64,000 bases of DNA, from positions 62,001-126,000 of the forward strand of contig NZ_JAWHTE010000002.1 in NCBI RefSeq assembly GCF_032586175.1, written 5' to 3'. The notes under the pieces are model-generated. The model did not search any database and was not told the DNA's origin. It saw only the letters and a program-made list of their open reading frames with translations. Shown here one piece after another: positions 52,306 to 60,700 of the stretch (positions are counted from its first letter, which is position 1; each line of letters opens with the position of its first letter). This stretch comes from Ovoidimarina sediminis (GTDB lineage Bacteria; Pseudomonadota; Alphaproteobacteria; Rhodobacterales; Rhodobacteraceae). A program made the translations under genes and the position numbers.

Positions 52306-53435
52306 CAGGCGGGGGCCAACGCCTCTGGGTCAATATCGGCAGCGGCATGCAGGCCAATGCCCTGACCGCCCTGTTCGATCGCCTGACCGAAGATCACCCG
52401 GGGCTCGAGATCACCGTCACCGCACCGCGCAGCTTCGACGCGCGGGATGCACTCGACCGCAAGGCCCGGGTCCAGACCCGCCCGGTCGACATCCGCCAGA
52501 TCTTCGACCGCTACGTGGACGAGACGAAACCGGATGTCGCCGTCTTCGCCGGCGGCGATCTTGTGTTGAGCGCGGTGCCGGCCTGCCGCGAACGCGGGAT
52601 CCCCGTTATCCTCCTGTCCGCCCGGCTTCAGGACAGCGCGGGACTGCGCCAGAAATGGTCGGAATTCCGGATGCGCGCGCGGATGCGGATGTTCAGCCAC
52701 GTCCTCGCCGCGACCGAAGGCGACGCGGCCCGGTTTCGCGCCGTCACCGGGCCCGAATCCCGCGTCGAGGTACTGGGCGAGCTGGGCGTCCTCGCCGATC
52801 CCCCACCCTACGACCAGGTGGAATACGACGCGCTCGCGGGGATGATCGCCGGGCGCCCGGCCTGGTCCGCCGTCGCCGTCCGGGCCGACGAGATCGCGGC
52901 CATCGAAACCGCCCAGCGCGAGGCGAGCCGCCTCTCGCACCGCCTGCTGCTGATCGCCGAACCCTCCCTACCTTCGGATGGCCCCCGCTTCGTGGAAGAG
53001 CTTGCGCGCCAGGGATGGACGGCGGCGCTTCGCTCCGAAGGCGCCGATCCCGAGGAAGAGGTTCAGATCCTGGTCGCCGACCTGCCCGGTGAACGCGGGC
53101 TCTGGTACCGCCTCGCCCCGATCACCTTCCTGGGCTCCAGCCTCGCGCCCCCGGCCGGGCCGATCAATCCGTTCGAGGCCGCCGCCCTGGGCTCCGCCAT
53201 CATCCACGGCGAAGAGATGGCGGTGACCGAGGAAACCGGCCGCCTCCGCAACGCCGGGGCAAGCCGCATAGTCCGGTCCGGAACAGAGCTTGGAGAAGCG
53301 CTCGTGCTCCTGTTGTCCCCCGACCGCTGCGCGCGCCAGGCCCACCGGGCGTGGGAGGTCACTTCCGCCGGGCTCGAGGCCGCCGAACGCGCGGCAGAGG
53401 TGATCGGCAGTTATCTCGAACGGGCCCCGGCCTGA
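52302..53435 (+). CDS. Diverged Kdo-transferase (WaaA/KdtA)-like glycosyltransferase
   Basis: WaaA adds Kdo to lipid IVA. This 377-residue protein, from GTG 52302, keeps the GT-B outline and the acceptor/donor-side NPxE motif (AGPINPFEAAALGSAIIHGE). It lacks the usual N-terminal membrane anchor. Where WaaA has an (A)SxGE motif with the catalytic base Glu it reads NIGSGMQANA, and where the family has ExELWPN it reads AGGDLVLS. It may be a derived or inactive paralogue or have another acceptor. It is coupled to lpxK (TGATG). Confidence 0.72.
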   Translation: MTGGGQRLWVNIGSGMQANALTALFDRLTEDHPGLEITVTAPRSFDARDALDRKARVQTRPVDIRQIFDRYVDETKPDVAVFAGGDLVLSAVPACRERGIPVILLSARLQDSAGLRQKWSEFRMRARMRMFSHVLAATEGDAARFRAVTGPESRVEVLGELGVLADPPPYDQVEYDALAGMIAGRPAWSAVAVRADEIAAIETAQREASRLSHRLLLIAEPSLPSDGPRFVEELARQGWTAALRSEGADPEEEVQILVADLPGERGLWYRLAPITFLGSSLAPPAGPINPFEAAALGSAIIHGEEMAVTEETGRLRNAGASRIVRSGTELGEALVLLLSPDRCARQAHRAWEVTSAGLEAAERAAEVIGSYLERAPA

Positions 53436-54424
53436 TGCGCGCGCCCCGCTTCTGGAACCGCCCGACTCCGGGCTGGCAGGCCCATCTTCTGGCACCGCTC
53501 GCCGCGCTCTATGCCCGCGCCACGGCGGCGCGCGTGGCGCGCGCCCCGGATCTCGTGCCCGATCGCCCGGTGATCTGCCTCGGCAACCTGAACGCGGGCG
53601 GCACCGGCAAGACGCCGTCGGTCATCGCGCTGGCCGAAATGCTGAAGGCCTCGGGCACCGAACCCGCCATCGTCTCGCGCGGGTATGGCGGCACACTCGA
53701 AGGGCCGGCAAGGGTCGATCCCACCCGCCACTCTGCGGCAGAGGTCGGGGACGAACCGCTCCTGATCGCCGCCTTCGCCCCGGTCTGGGTCGCCCGGAAT
53801 CGGGCAGAGGGGGTGCGCGCGGCGCTCGCCGAAGGCGCACCCCTCGTCATCCTCGACGATGGCCACCAGAACCCCGCGGTCGCCAAGGCGCTGTCGGTTG
53901 TCGTGGTCGACGCCGCCGTGGGTTTCGGCAACGGGTGCGTGATCCCCGCAGGCCCCTTGCGCGAACCCGTATCGGCCGGGCTCAACCGCGCCGATGCCGT
54001 CCTGTCGATCGGTCCGCCCGAGGCGCAGGCGGCGTTCCGGCAGCGCTGGGGTGCGGAAATCCCCGGCCCGCTCCTCACCGCATCGCTCCAACCCCTGCAA
54101 ACCGGCCTGCCGCTTGCGGGCCTCCGCGTCCTCGCCTTCGCCGGGATCGGGCGGCCCGAAAAATTCTTCGACACGCTTCGCCGCGAACGGGCCGAGATCC
54201 TGCGCGCCGTGCCTCTCGGCGATCATCAGCCCCTGACCGAGGGCCTCATGCGCCGCCTCGAACACGACGCGTCCAGCACCGGCGCACAGCTCGTGACCAC
54301 CGAAAAAGACGCGGTGCGTCTGCCGAAATCCTTCCGTCAGAAGGTGATGACGGTGCCCGTCCGCCTTGTCTTCGACGATCCCGCGGCCGTCCGCGCACTG
54401 CTCGAGGCTACGCTTTCCGGCTGA
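53435..54424 (+). CDS. lpxK: Tetraacyldisaccharide 4'-kinase LpxK
   Basis: LpxK phosphorylates the 4' position of the lipid A disaccharide. The start ATG 53435 overlaps the upstream stop by 1 bp. The 329-residue protein has Walker A GNLNAGGTGKTPSVIALAE (50-60), the LpxK-specific SRGYGGTLEGPARVD and DEPLLIAAFAPVWVA, the HQN region LVILDDGHQNPAVAK, and a C-terminal LRVLAFAGIGRPEKFF and VTTEKDAVRLP. The last 17 bp overlap the convergent CoA-transferase gene. Confidence 0.96.
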   Translation: MRAPRFWNRPTPGWQAHLLAPLAALYARATAARVARAPDLVPDRPVICLGNLNAGGTGKTPSVIALAEMLKASGTEPAIVSRGYGGTLEGPARVDPTRHSAAEVGDEPLLIAAFAPVWVARNRAEGVRAALAEGAPLVILDDGHQNPAVAKALSVVVVDAAVGFGNGCVIPAGPLREPVSAGLNRADAVLSIGPPEAQAAFRQRWGAEIPGPLLTASLQPLQTGLPLAGLRVLAFAGIGRPEKFFDTLRRERAEILRAVPLGDHQPLTEGLMRRLEHDASSTGAQLVTTEKDAVRLPKSFRQKVMTVPVRLVFDDPAAVRALLEATLSG

Positions 54425-55556
54425 TCTCCTCGCGGATTTCCGCCCCGTGCTCGTCCAGCTTGGGCGAGGCGCGCCCGATCGCAAGCTCCGCCTCCGAGAA
54501 GGTGAAGGGCGACCGCACGGTCGGCACCCCGTCCACGTCCATCCGCATACCGCGCGCCACCACCTGCGGGTCCGCGAACACGTCCGCCATGTCGTTGATC
54601 GGCCCCGCCGGCACGCCCTCCGCCTCGCAGGCGGTCAGAAGCGCATCGCGTCCGAAGGTCAGCGTCGCCGCCGTCAGCCGCGCGGTCATCTCCGCCCGGT
54701 GCGCGATCCGGTCGGCATTGGTCAGGTACTCGGGCGCCGTCGCCATCTCGTCGAGGCCGAGGATCTTGCACAACCGCCGGTACTGCGCGTCGTTGCCGGT
54801 CGCGATGATGATCCACCCGTCCTTGCAATCGAACACCTGGTAGGGCGTCAGGTTCTGATGCGCGTTCCCGATCCGCTCGGGCGCGACCCCGGTGGTCAGG
54901 TAGTTCAGCGCCTGGTTCGCCGTGATCGCCGTCGCCACGTCGAGAAGCGACATGTCGATATGCTGCCCCCGCCCCGTTTCGTCCCGCTGCCTGAGAGCCG
55001 CGAGGATGGCGGTGGTGGCATAAAGCCCGGTGAAGATATCCGTCACTGCCACACCCACCTTCTGAGGCTGGCCCACGGGATCGCCGGTGATCGACATCAG
55101 GCCCGACATGCCCTGGATGATGTAATCGTATCCCGCGCGGTGCGCATAGGGCCCGGTCTGACCGAACCCGGTGATCGAACAGTAGACGAGGCCGGGGTTG
55201 GCGGCGCGCAGGCTCTCGTAATCCAGCCCGAACTTCGCAAGGCCGCCCAGCTTGAAGTTCTCGATAAGAACATCCGCCTCGCCGATCAGCGTCTTCGCGA
55301 CATCCAGGTCGCCCGCATCCTTCAGGTCGAGCGCGATCGAGCGCTTCCCCCGGTTGCAGCTGTGGAAATACGAGGCCGAGCGATCCCCCTCCCGCTCGAT
55401 GAAGGGCGGGCCCCAGCGGCGGGTGTCGTCGCCCTCGGGGCTTTCGATCTTGATGACATCCGCGCCGAGGTCGGAAAGCGTCTGGCCGGCCCAGGGGCCG
55501 GCCAGGATACGCGCCAGTTCGACGACTTTGAGGCCCTTCAGAGGGGCGGTCATCAC
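54408..55556 (-). CDS. CaiB/BaiF (class III) CoA-transferase
   Basis: Family III CoA-transferases move CoA between carboxylic acids. The 382-residue protein has GLKVVELARILAGPWAGQTLSDLGADVIKIE (in sections), SYFHSCNRGKRSIALDLK, and the catalytic Asp in GYDYIIQGMSGLMSITGDP, then IDMSLLDVATAI. The substrate cannot be told from sequence. It overlaps the dsbA-like gene upstream by 4 bp. Confidence 0.92.
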   Translation of the reverse strand: MMTAPLKGLKVVELARILAGPWAGQTLSDLGADVIKIESPEGDDTRRWGPPFIEREGDRSASYFHSCNRGKRSIALDLKDAGDLDVAKTLIGEADVLIENFKLGGLAKFGLDYESLRAANPGLVYCSITGFGQTGPYAHRAGYDYIIQGMSGLMSITGDPVGQPQKVGVAVTDIFTGLYATTAILAALRQRDETGRGQHIDMSLLDVATAITANQALNYLTTGVAPERIGNAHQNLTPYQVFDCKDGWIIIATGNDAQYRRLCKILGLDEMATAPEYLTNADRIAHRAEMTARLTAATLTFGRDALLTACEAEGVPAGPINDMADVFADPQVVARGMRMDVDGVPTVRSPFTFSEAELAIGRASPKLDEHGAEIREEISRKA

Positions 55557-56221
55557 CCGCCAAGCGCGGCGTCGATCAGCCGCTTCACTTCGGGATAATT
55601 GTTGCCCGAAACCTTCTCGCCATTGATCAGGAACGAGGGCGTGGAACTGACGTCGTCCGCCGTCGCGTTCTCCTGGTAAACCGCCACCATCGCCTGCGCC
55701 ATATCGGCATCCGACAGGCAGGCGGTGATCGCCTCTTCCTCAAGCCCCGCGGTCCGGCCCAGGCGGCGAAGCTCCCCGGCGATGCCCGCCGGGTCGCCAC
55801 TGGCAAGCCATTCGCGCTGGTTCTGGTACAGCAGATCCGCGATCCCGAAATACCGCTCTTCCCCGCCGCAGCGGGCCAGCATCCCGGCCCACAGGCCATA
55901 GCGGTCGAAATACACTTCGCGGTAGATGAAGTTGATCTTGCCGGTATCGATGTACTCGGCCTTCATCCGCTTGAATTCATTGGCATGGAACGCCCCGCAA
56001 TGGGGGCAGGTGAACGAGGCGTATTCCACCACCGTTACCGGCGCATCGGGGTTGCCGAGGGTCATCTCGGCCACCATCGAGGTGTCGACATCGCCCGCTT
56101 CCTGCGCACTCACCGCGCCAAGATCGACGCCAGGCAGGCCCGCAGGCCGGTTGCTGTTCCAGATGAAGACGCCGAGCGCGCCAAATGCGGCGACGGCAAC
56201 GATCAGAAGAAGACGGTTCAT
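55553..56221 (-). CDS. DsbA-family thiol-disulfide oxidoreductase
   Basis: The start is ATG 56221 (MNRLLLIVAVAAFGALGVF), with a signal anchor. The 222-residue protein has the active site CPHC at residues 72-75 (EYASFTCPHCGAFH), helical insert YLLYQNQ-like DLLYQNQREWLA, and the cis-Pro loop SSTPSFLINGEKVSG. It resembles the DsbA/Com1 group that oxidises or isomerises periplasmic disulfides. The mutY-proximal DUF721 gene is 13 bp upstream in the same direction. Confidence 0.93.
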   Translation of the reverse strand: MNRLLLIVAVAAFGALGVFIWNSNRPAGLPGVDLGAVSAQEAGDVDTSMVAEMTLGNPDAPVTVVEYASFTCPHCGAFHANEFKRMKAEYIDTGKINFIYREVYFDRYGLWAGMLARCGGEERYFGIADLLYQNQREWLASGDPAGIAGELRRLGRTAGLEEEAITACLSDADMAQAMVAVYQENATADDVSSTPSFLINGEKVSGNNYPEVKRLIDAALGG

Positions 56222-56234
56222 AGGCGTACCTGTG

Positions 56235-56759
56235 TTACGAGTTGTCTCTGGAATGTATGTTCGCGCCCAAAAGCGCAAGGGCCCGCTTGAGCCCGGGGTC
56301 GGTGACGTCGGCGGTTTCCTCCGCGGCGCGGGCCTGATCGGCCTTGGACGGCATCCGCGTTTTCGCGGGCTTTGGCGCGTGCGCAAACTCCGCCTGCCCT
56401 TCGGAAAACCCCGTCGGCGCAGTCTGCGTGATCCGGATGCGCGAGATCGCGGCATAGCCGTAGCAGGCGTTGATCCGCTCCCTCAGCGCCTCTTTCTGCA
56501 TCTCCACCATCGGCGCCTCGGCCCCGGTGGTCAGAAGCGTCAGGGTCGCGCCAAGGCCGCTTCGGCCATAGGTGATGTTTACAGGGCGGGTGCGCCCGGC
56601 CAGATCCGGGCCCGCGATCTCGTCCCAATGGGTCAGCACGCGCGAAACGGCAAAGCCCCGCGCCTCTCCGGCAGTGCGGATATCCTTCGAGACAAGCGCG
56701 GCCGCACGGCGAAAGCCGCGCGTTCCCTCGCGTCGCGAATTGCCCGTCTGGCCGGTCAT
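56235..56759 (-). CDS. DUF721 (DciA-related) family protein
   Basis: The 174-residue protein shows the DUF721 core: TRGFRRAAALVSKDIRTA, RVLTHWDEIAGPDLAGRTRPVNI and LTLLTTGAEAPMVEMQKEALRERINACYGYAAISRIRI in parts. DciA, a member of this domain family, loads the replicative helicase in many bacteria. Whether this alphaproteobacterial form does so is not known to me. It is divergent from mutY (83 bp), an arrangement common in this group. Confidence 0.87.
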   Translation of the reverse strand: MTGQTGNSRREGTRGFRRAAALVSKDIRTAGEARGFAVSRVLTHWDEIAGPDLAGRTRPVNITYGRSGLGATLTLLTTGAEAPMVEMQKEALRERINACYGYAAISRIRITQTAPTGFSEGQAEFAHAPKPAKTRMPSKADQARAAEETADVTDPGLKRALALLGANIHSRDNS

Positions 56760-56842
56760 GCGTTTCCCATTCTCTGCCCGGCGCTATTGTAAGGGTCGGC
56801 ACAGGCCAGACCAGCGTAATCGGACGGGAAGGATCATAAAGA

Positions 56843-57904
56843 TTGTGTGAGGACCGCGCAGCAAGGGAACTTCTCCACTGGTACGACCGCCACGCCCGCG
56901 CCCTACCCTGGCGCGTCGGCCCGGCAGATCGCGCGGCAGGCCACACCCCCGATCCCTACCGCGTGTGGCTGAGCGAGATCATGCTCCAGCAAACCACCGT
57001 CGCGGCGGTGAAAGGCTATTTCGAACGGTTCACGACGCTGTGGCCCACCGTCGGCGCGCTCGCGGCGGCGCCCGACGAGCAGGTCATGGGTGAATGGGCG
57101 GGCCTCGGCTATTACGCCCGCGCCCGGAACCTCCTGAAATGCGCCCGCGCGGTCCTGGCCGATCACGGCGGTGTCTTCCCCGATACGCGCGAGGCGCTTC
57201 TCACCCTGCCCGGCATAGGCCCCTACACGGCAGCGGCGATCGCCTCGATTGCCTTCGACCGGCCCGAAACCGTGGTCGACGGGAATGTCGAACGGGTCAT
57301 GGCCCGGTTGCACGATCACGACACGCCGCTACCCGCCGCGAAACCCGCGCTCACCGCCTTCGCCGCCGCCCTCACCCCCGAAGAACGCCCGGGCGACTAC
57401 GCCCAGGCGGTGATGGATCTGGGCGCGACGATCTGCACGCTCCGCTCGCCCGCCTGCGGGATCTGCCCCTGGATGGATCGCTGCGCGGCCCGCGCCTCGG
57501 GCCGGGCGGCAGATCTGCCCCGGAAAACCCCCAAGGCCGCCAAGCCCGTGCGCCTCGGCTACATCTACGTCGGCCGCCGGGCCGATGGCGCCTGGCTCCT
57601 CGAACGGCGCCCCGGCAAGGGGCTTCTCGGCGGCATGCTGGGCTGGCCCGGGTCGGATTGGTCCGGCGCCCCGGCAGAGGCCCCGCCCACCGACGCCCGC
57701 CACTGGCGCGATGGCGGCGCGGAGGTGCGCCACACCTTCACCCATTTTCACCTGCGCCTCGCCCTTCGGATTGCCGAGTTGCCCGTCGATACCGCCCCGG
57801 ACCGGGGGGAATTCCTGCCGCAACACGCCTTCCGCCCCTCCGACCTGCCAACCGTCATGCGCAAGGCCTTCGATCTCGCATCCCCGCAGCTTGCCGGCGA
57901 TTGA
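56843..57904 (+). CDS. mutY: A/G-specific adenine glycosylase MutY
   Basis: MutY removes adenine mispaired with 8-oxoguanine. The start appears to be TTG 56843, since a stop lies two codons upstream and no ATG/GTG is near; AAGGA lies 10 nt before it. The 353-residue protein has WLSEIMLQQTTVAAVKGYF (catalytic Glu), the HhH LLTLPGIGPYTAAAI, the catalytic Asp in VVDGNVERVM, and the [4Fe-4S] loop CTLRSPACGICPWMDRC. A Nudix-like C-terminal domain follows. MutT for the same pathway is at 28984. Confidence 0.96.
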   Translation: MCEDRAARELLHWYDRHARALPWRVGPADRAAGHTPDPYRVWLSEIMLQQTTVAAVKGYFERFTTLWPTVGALAAAPDEQVMGEWAGLGYYARARNLLKCARAVLADHGGVFPDTREALLTLPGIGPYTAAAIASIAFDRPETVVDGNVERVMARLHDHDTPLPAAKPALTAFAAALTPEERPGDYAQAVMDLGATICTLRSPACGICPWMDRCAARASGRAADLPRKTPKAAKPVRLGYIYVGRRADGAWLLERRPGKGLLGGMLGWPGSDWSGAPAEAPPTDARHWRDGGAEVRHTFTHFHLRLALRIAELPVDTAPDRGEFLPQHAFRPSDLPTVMRKAFDLASPQLAGD

Positions 57905-57936
57905 GCAGCGCCCCGCCCTGTCGTAGCCTGCGCCCC

Positions 57937-59055
57937 ATGACCACGGCCACCGCGACACCGAAACCCGCAAGCCTCGGCGACGCCCTGCCCTTCTGGGCCT
58001 CGGCGGCACTCCTGCCGGTCCTCGCGCTCTCGGCCACGCTGGGCGGGCTCGCGATCTTCCTCGTTCCGATGACGACCTGGGGCTTCTTCACGATCCTCGA
58101 TCTTCTGACTGGCGAGGATCGCTCGAACATCGATCCCGACACGCCCGAGGCGCGGCTTGCCTGGTACCTGCGGATCACCCGCCTCTGGCCCTGGCTCCAG
58201 CTTGCCGCACTCCTGGCGCTTCTCGCCTATGTCCCCGCCGCCCCGCACCTTTCGATGATCGAGAAATTCGGCGTCTTCTTCGGCATGGGCATCCTCGCGG
58301 GCACCATCGGCATCGTCTATGCGCACGAACTGATGCACAAACCGGGCCGCGCCGACCGGTGGCGCGCCGATATCCTGCTGGCCTCCGTCCTCTACGGGCA
58401 TTTCCGCACCGAACACATGCTCGTCCACCACCGCCATGTGGGCACCCCGCGTGATCCGGTCACGGCCCCCTACGGCGAGGGCTTCCACGCCTTCTTCGCC
58501 CGCGTCCTGCCGGGCTGCTTCCGCTCCGCCCTCCGCGCCGAACGGGAAAGGCTGGCGCGAAAGGGCCTCCCCGCCACCCACATCTCGAACCCGTTCTGGC
58601 GCTACGCCGCCCTCGCGGTCGCCATGATCGCCCTCGCGATCATTCTCGGCGGCTGGCTCGGCCTCGCGCTATTTCTCTTTCAGGCCCTCGTCGCGATCTG
58701 GCAGCTCGAACTCGTCAACTACGTTGAACATTACGGGCTTACCCGGCAAACCCTGCCCGACGGTCGCTATGAACCCGTCGCCCCCCGGCACAGCTGGAAC
58801 GCGACGCACCGGGGTTCGAACTGGCTTCTGATCAACCTCCAGCGCCACGCCGATCACCACGCCAAACCCGCGCGCCCCTTCCCGCTTCTGCAGGCGGGCT
58901 CCCCCGAGGAAGGCCCCGAACTTCCCTATGGCTACCCGGTGATGACGACGGCTGCGCTGGTCCCGCCGCTCTGGCGGCGGATCATGCACCCCCGCGTCAA
59001 ACGCTGGCGCAAACGCTTCTATCCCGACATCACCGACTGGCCCGCCCGCGCCTGA
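57937..59055 (+). CDS. AlkB-type alkane 1-monooxygenase (membrane diiron)
   Basis: This 372-residue integral-membrane nonheme diiron enzyme has the three His boxes HELMHKPG, HMLVHHRHV and LQRHADHH, plus the NYVEHYGLTR motif diagnostic of the AlkB alkane-hydroxylase family. Several hydrophobic helices precede the first box. It would hydroxylate medium-chain alkanes or fatty-acid termini using rubredoxin electrons. No rubredoxin gene is adjacent. It follows mutY by 32 bp. Confidence 0.93.
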   Translation: MTTATATPKPASLGDALPFWASAALLPVLALSATLGGLAIFLVPMTTWGFFTILDLLTGEDRSNIDPDTPEARLAWYLRITRLWPWLQLAALLALLAYVPAAPHLSMIEKFGVFFGMGILAGTIGIVYAHELMHKPGRADRWRADILLASVLYGHFRTEHMLVHHRHVGTPRDPVTAPYGEGFHAFFARVLPGCFRSALRAERERLARKGLPATHISNPFWRYAALAVAMIALAIILGGWLGLALFLFQALVAIWQLELVNYVEHYGLTRQTLPDGRYEPVAPRHSWNATHRGSNWLLINLQRHADHHAKPARPFPLLQAGSPEEGPELPYGYPVMTTAALVPPLWRRIMHPRVKRWRKRFYPDITDWPARA

Positions 59056-59057
59056 TC

Positions 59058-60098
59058 TCAGGTCCAGTCCAGCACGATCTTCCCCGAAGACCCGGCCCGC
59101 ATCGTCTCGAACCCTTCGCGAAAATCGTCCACCTTGAAGCGATGCGTGATCACCTCCCGCACGTCGAGCCCGTTCTCCAGCATCGCAATCATCTTGTACC
59201 AGGTCTCGAAGATCTCGCGCCCGTAGACGCCCTTGAGCGTGATCGCCTTGAAGACGATGCGGCTCCAGTCAACCGGCGATTTGCCGGGCGGAATGCCCAG
59301 AAGCGCGATCCGCCCGCCCATCACCAGCGCTTCGACCATCTGGTCGAGCGCGGCCTGGCTGCCCGACATCTCAAGGCCCACGTCGAACCCCTGCTTCATC
59401 CCGAGATCGCGGATCACCTCGCCCAGATCGCGCTCCCTTGGGTCGATCGCTTCCACATCCTTCACCACCCGCCGCGCCAGGGCCAAACGGTCGGCATTGA
59501 GATCGGTGATCACGATATGCCGCGCGCCCACATGCCGCGCGACGGCCGCCGCCATAATCCCGATCGGCCCGGCGCCGGTAATCAGCACGTCCTCGCCCAC
59601 CAGATCGAAGGACAGGGCGGTGTGCACCGCATTCCCCAGCGGGTCGAGAATCGCCCCGATCTCGTCGTCGATCGCGTCCGGCAGGGGCACCACGTTGAAC
59701 GCCGGCAGGCGCAGGTATTCCGCGAAGGCGCCGGGTTCGTTCACCCCAATGCCCCGGGTCGCCGGATCGAGGTGAAACTTCCCCGCCCGCGACTGGCGCG
59801 ACTGCTTGCCGATCAGGTGGCCTTCGCCCGACACCCGCTGCCCGATCGTCAGATCTTCGACATTCCGGCCCATATCCACGATCTCGCCTGCGAATTCGTG
59901 GCCGGTGACCAGGGGCACCGGCACCGTCCGCGCGGCCCAGTCATCCCAGTTCCAGATGTGAATATCGGTGCCGCAGATCCCGGTCTTCCTGATCCGGATC
60001 AGAACGTCTTCGGGCCCGATCTCGGGCACCGGGCGATGTTCCATCCAAAGCCCGGGTTCGGGTTTCGCCTTCACCAGCGCCTTCATCTCGTTCTGCAT
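59058..60098 (-). CDS. tdh: L-threonine 3-dehydrogenase
   Basis: Tdh oxidises threonine to 2-amino-3-ketobutyrate with NAD+. The start is ATG 60098 (MQNEMKALVKAKPEPG), overlapping the methyltransferase stop by 1 bp. The 346-residue zinc alcohol-dehydrogenase-fold enzyme has the catalytic Zn site GICGTDIHIWNWDDWA, GHEFAGEIVDMG, and the nucleotide fold VLITGAGPIGIMAAAVA. Usual family length is about 341-343. Last gene in the operon kbl-methyltransferase-tdh. Confidence 0.96.
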   Translation of the reverse strand: MQNEMKALVKAKPEPGLWMEHRPVPEIGPEDVLIRIRKTGICGTDIHIWNWDDWAARTVPVPLVTGHEFAGEIVDMGRNVEDLTIGQRVSGEGHLIGKQSRQSRAGKFHLDPATRGIGVNEPGAFAEYLRLPAFNVVPLPDAIDDEIGAILDPLGNAVHTALSFDLVGEDVLITGAGPIGIMAAAVARHVGARHIVITDLNADRLALARRVVKDVEAIDPRERDLGEVIRDLGMKQGFDVGLEMSGSQAALDQMVEALVMGGRIALLGIPPGKSPVDWSRIVFKAITLKGVYGREIFETWYKMIAMLENGLDVREVITHRFKVDDFREGFETMRAGSSGKIVLDWT

Positions 60099-60700
60099 CA
60101 CGTGGCCTCCGGTTCAAGCACAAGCCATGTCCAGGTCACACCGGCGGCGATGTTTCCGGCCTGGTGCGACGGCGCTTCGGCCCGGTGCAGAAGCGTGAAC
60201 CCCGCCGCCTCCGTGCGCTGAATTTCTCTGTCGGGATCAAGCGCGAAGGTTCCAAGTTCCGGCATTGCCGGGCCAAGCCTCAGCGACAGCACGGCCCGCC
60301 CGCCCGGGGCCAGAAGCGCGGCGATGCGTTCAAGCGCCGCGTTCCGCCCGCCGGACGGCACGTGGTGCCAGACGGCATTTCCCAGTACAAGGTCGAACGC
60401 GCCCTCGATCCCGTCGAGCCGCGGCAGCGCGGCGTCGATCACCACGATCCCCCGCTCCCGCCCGCGGATCGTCTCGCGAAACTCCTCCGTCGGCTCTGCC
60501 GCGGTTACGAGATAGCCACGATCGGCCAGCCACACCGCATCCCGGCCGGTACCCGCGCCGATATCTAGGATACGGGCGGGCGGCGGCGGCAGAAACGCCG
60601 CGACCGGGGCCAGCACATCCCCCGACCGGACGGCATCGTATTTGCGCCCCAGCTCCCGCGCGTGCTCGCGGTAGACGTCCAGTGCCGTCGCAGCGTTCAT
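60098..60700 (-). CDS. Class I SAM-dependent methyltransferase inserted between kbl and tdh
   Basis: The start is ATG 60700 (MNAATALDVYREHARELG), overlapping kbl by 4 bp. The 200-residue protein has SAM motif I ARILDIGAGTGRDAVWLADRGY, an acidic end of strand 2 (VTAAEPTEE), and motif II-like AFDLVLGNAVWHHVP. The substrate is unknown. Its coupling to both threonine-catabolism genes suggests a related small-molecule substrate, but no sequence feature proves this. Confidence 0.88.
   Translation of the reverse strand: MNAATALDVYREHARELGRKYDAVRSGDVLAPVAAFLPPPPARILDIGAGTGRDAVWLADRGYLVTAAEPTEEFRETIRGRERGIVVIDAALPRLDGIEGAFDLVLGNAVWHHVPSGGRNAALERIAALLAPGGRAVLSLRLGPAMPELGTFALDPDREIQRTEAAGFTLLHRAEAPSHQAGNIAAGVTWTWLVLEPEAT

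Noticed and set aside
54408..54424. Overlap of lpxK and the CoA-transferase as a frameshift or assembly error
   Set aside because: Both convergent ends fit family lengths; a 17-bp convergent overlap is normal in this compact genome.
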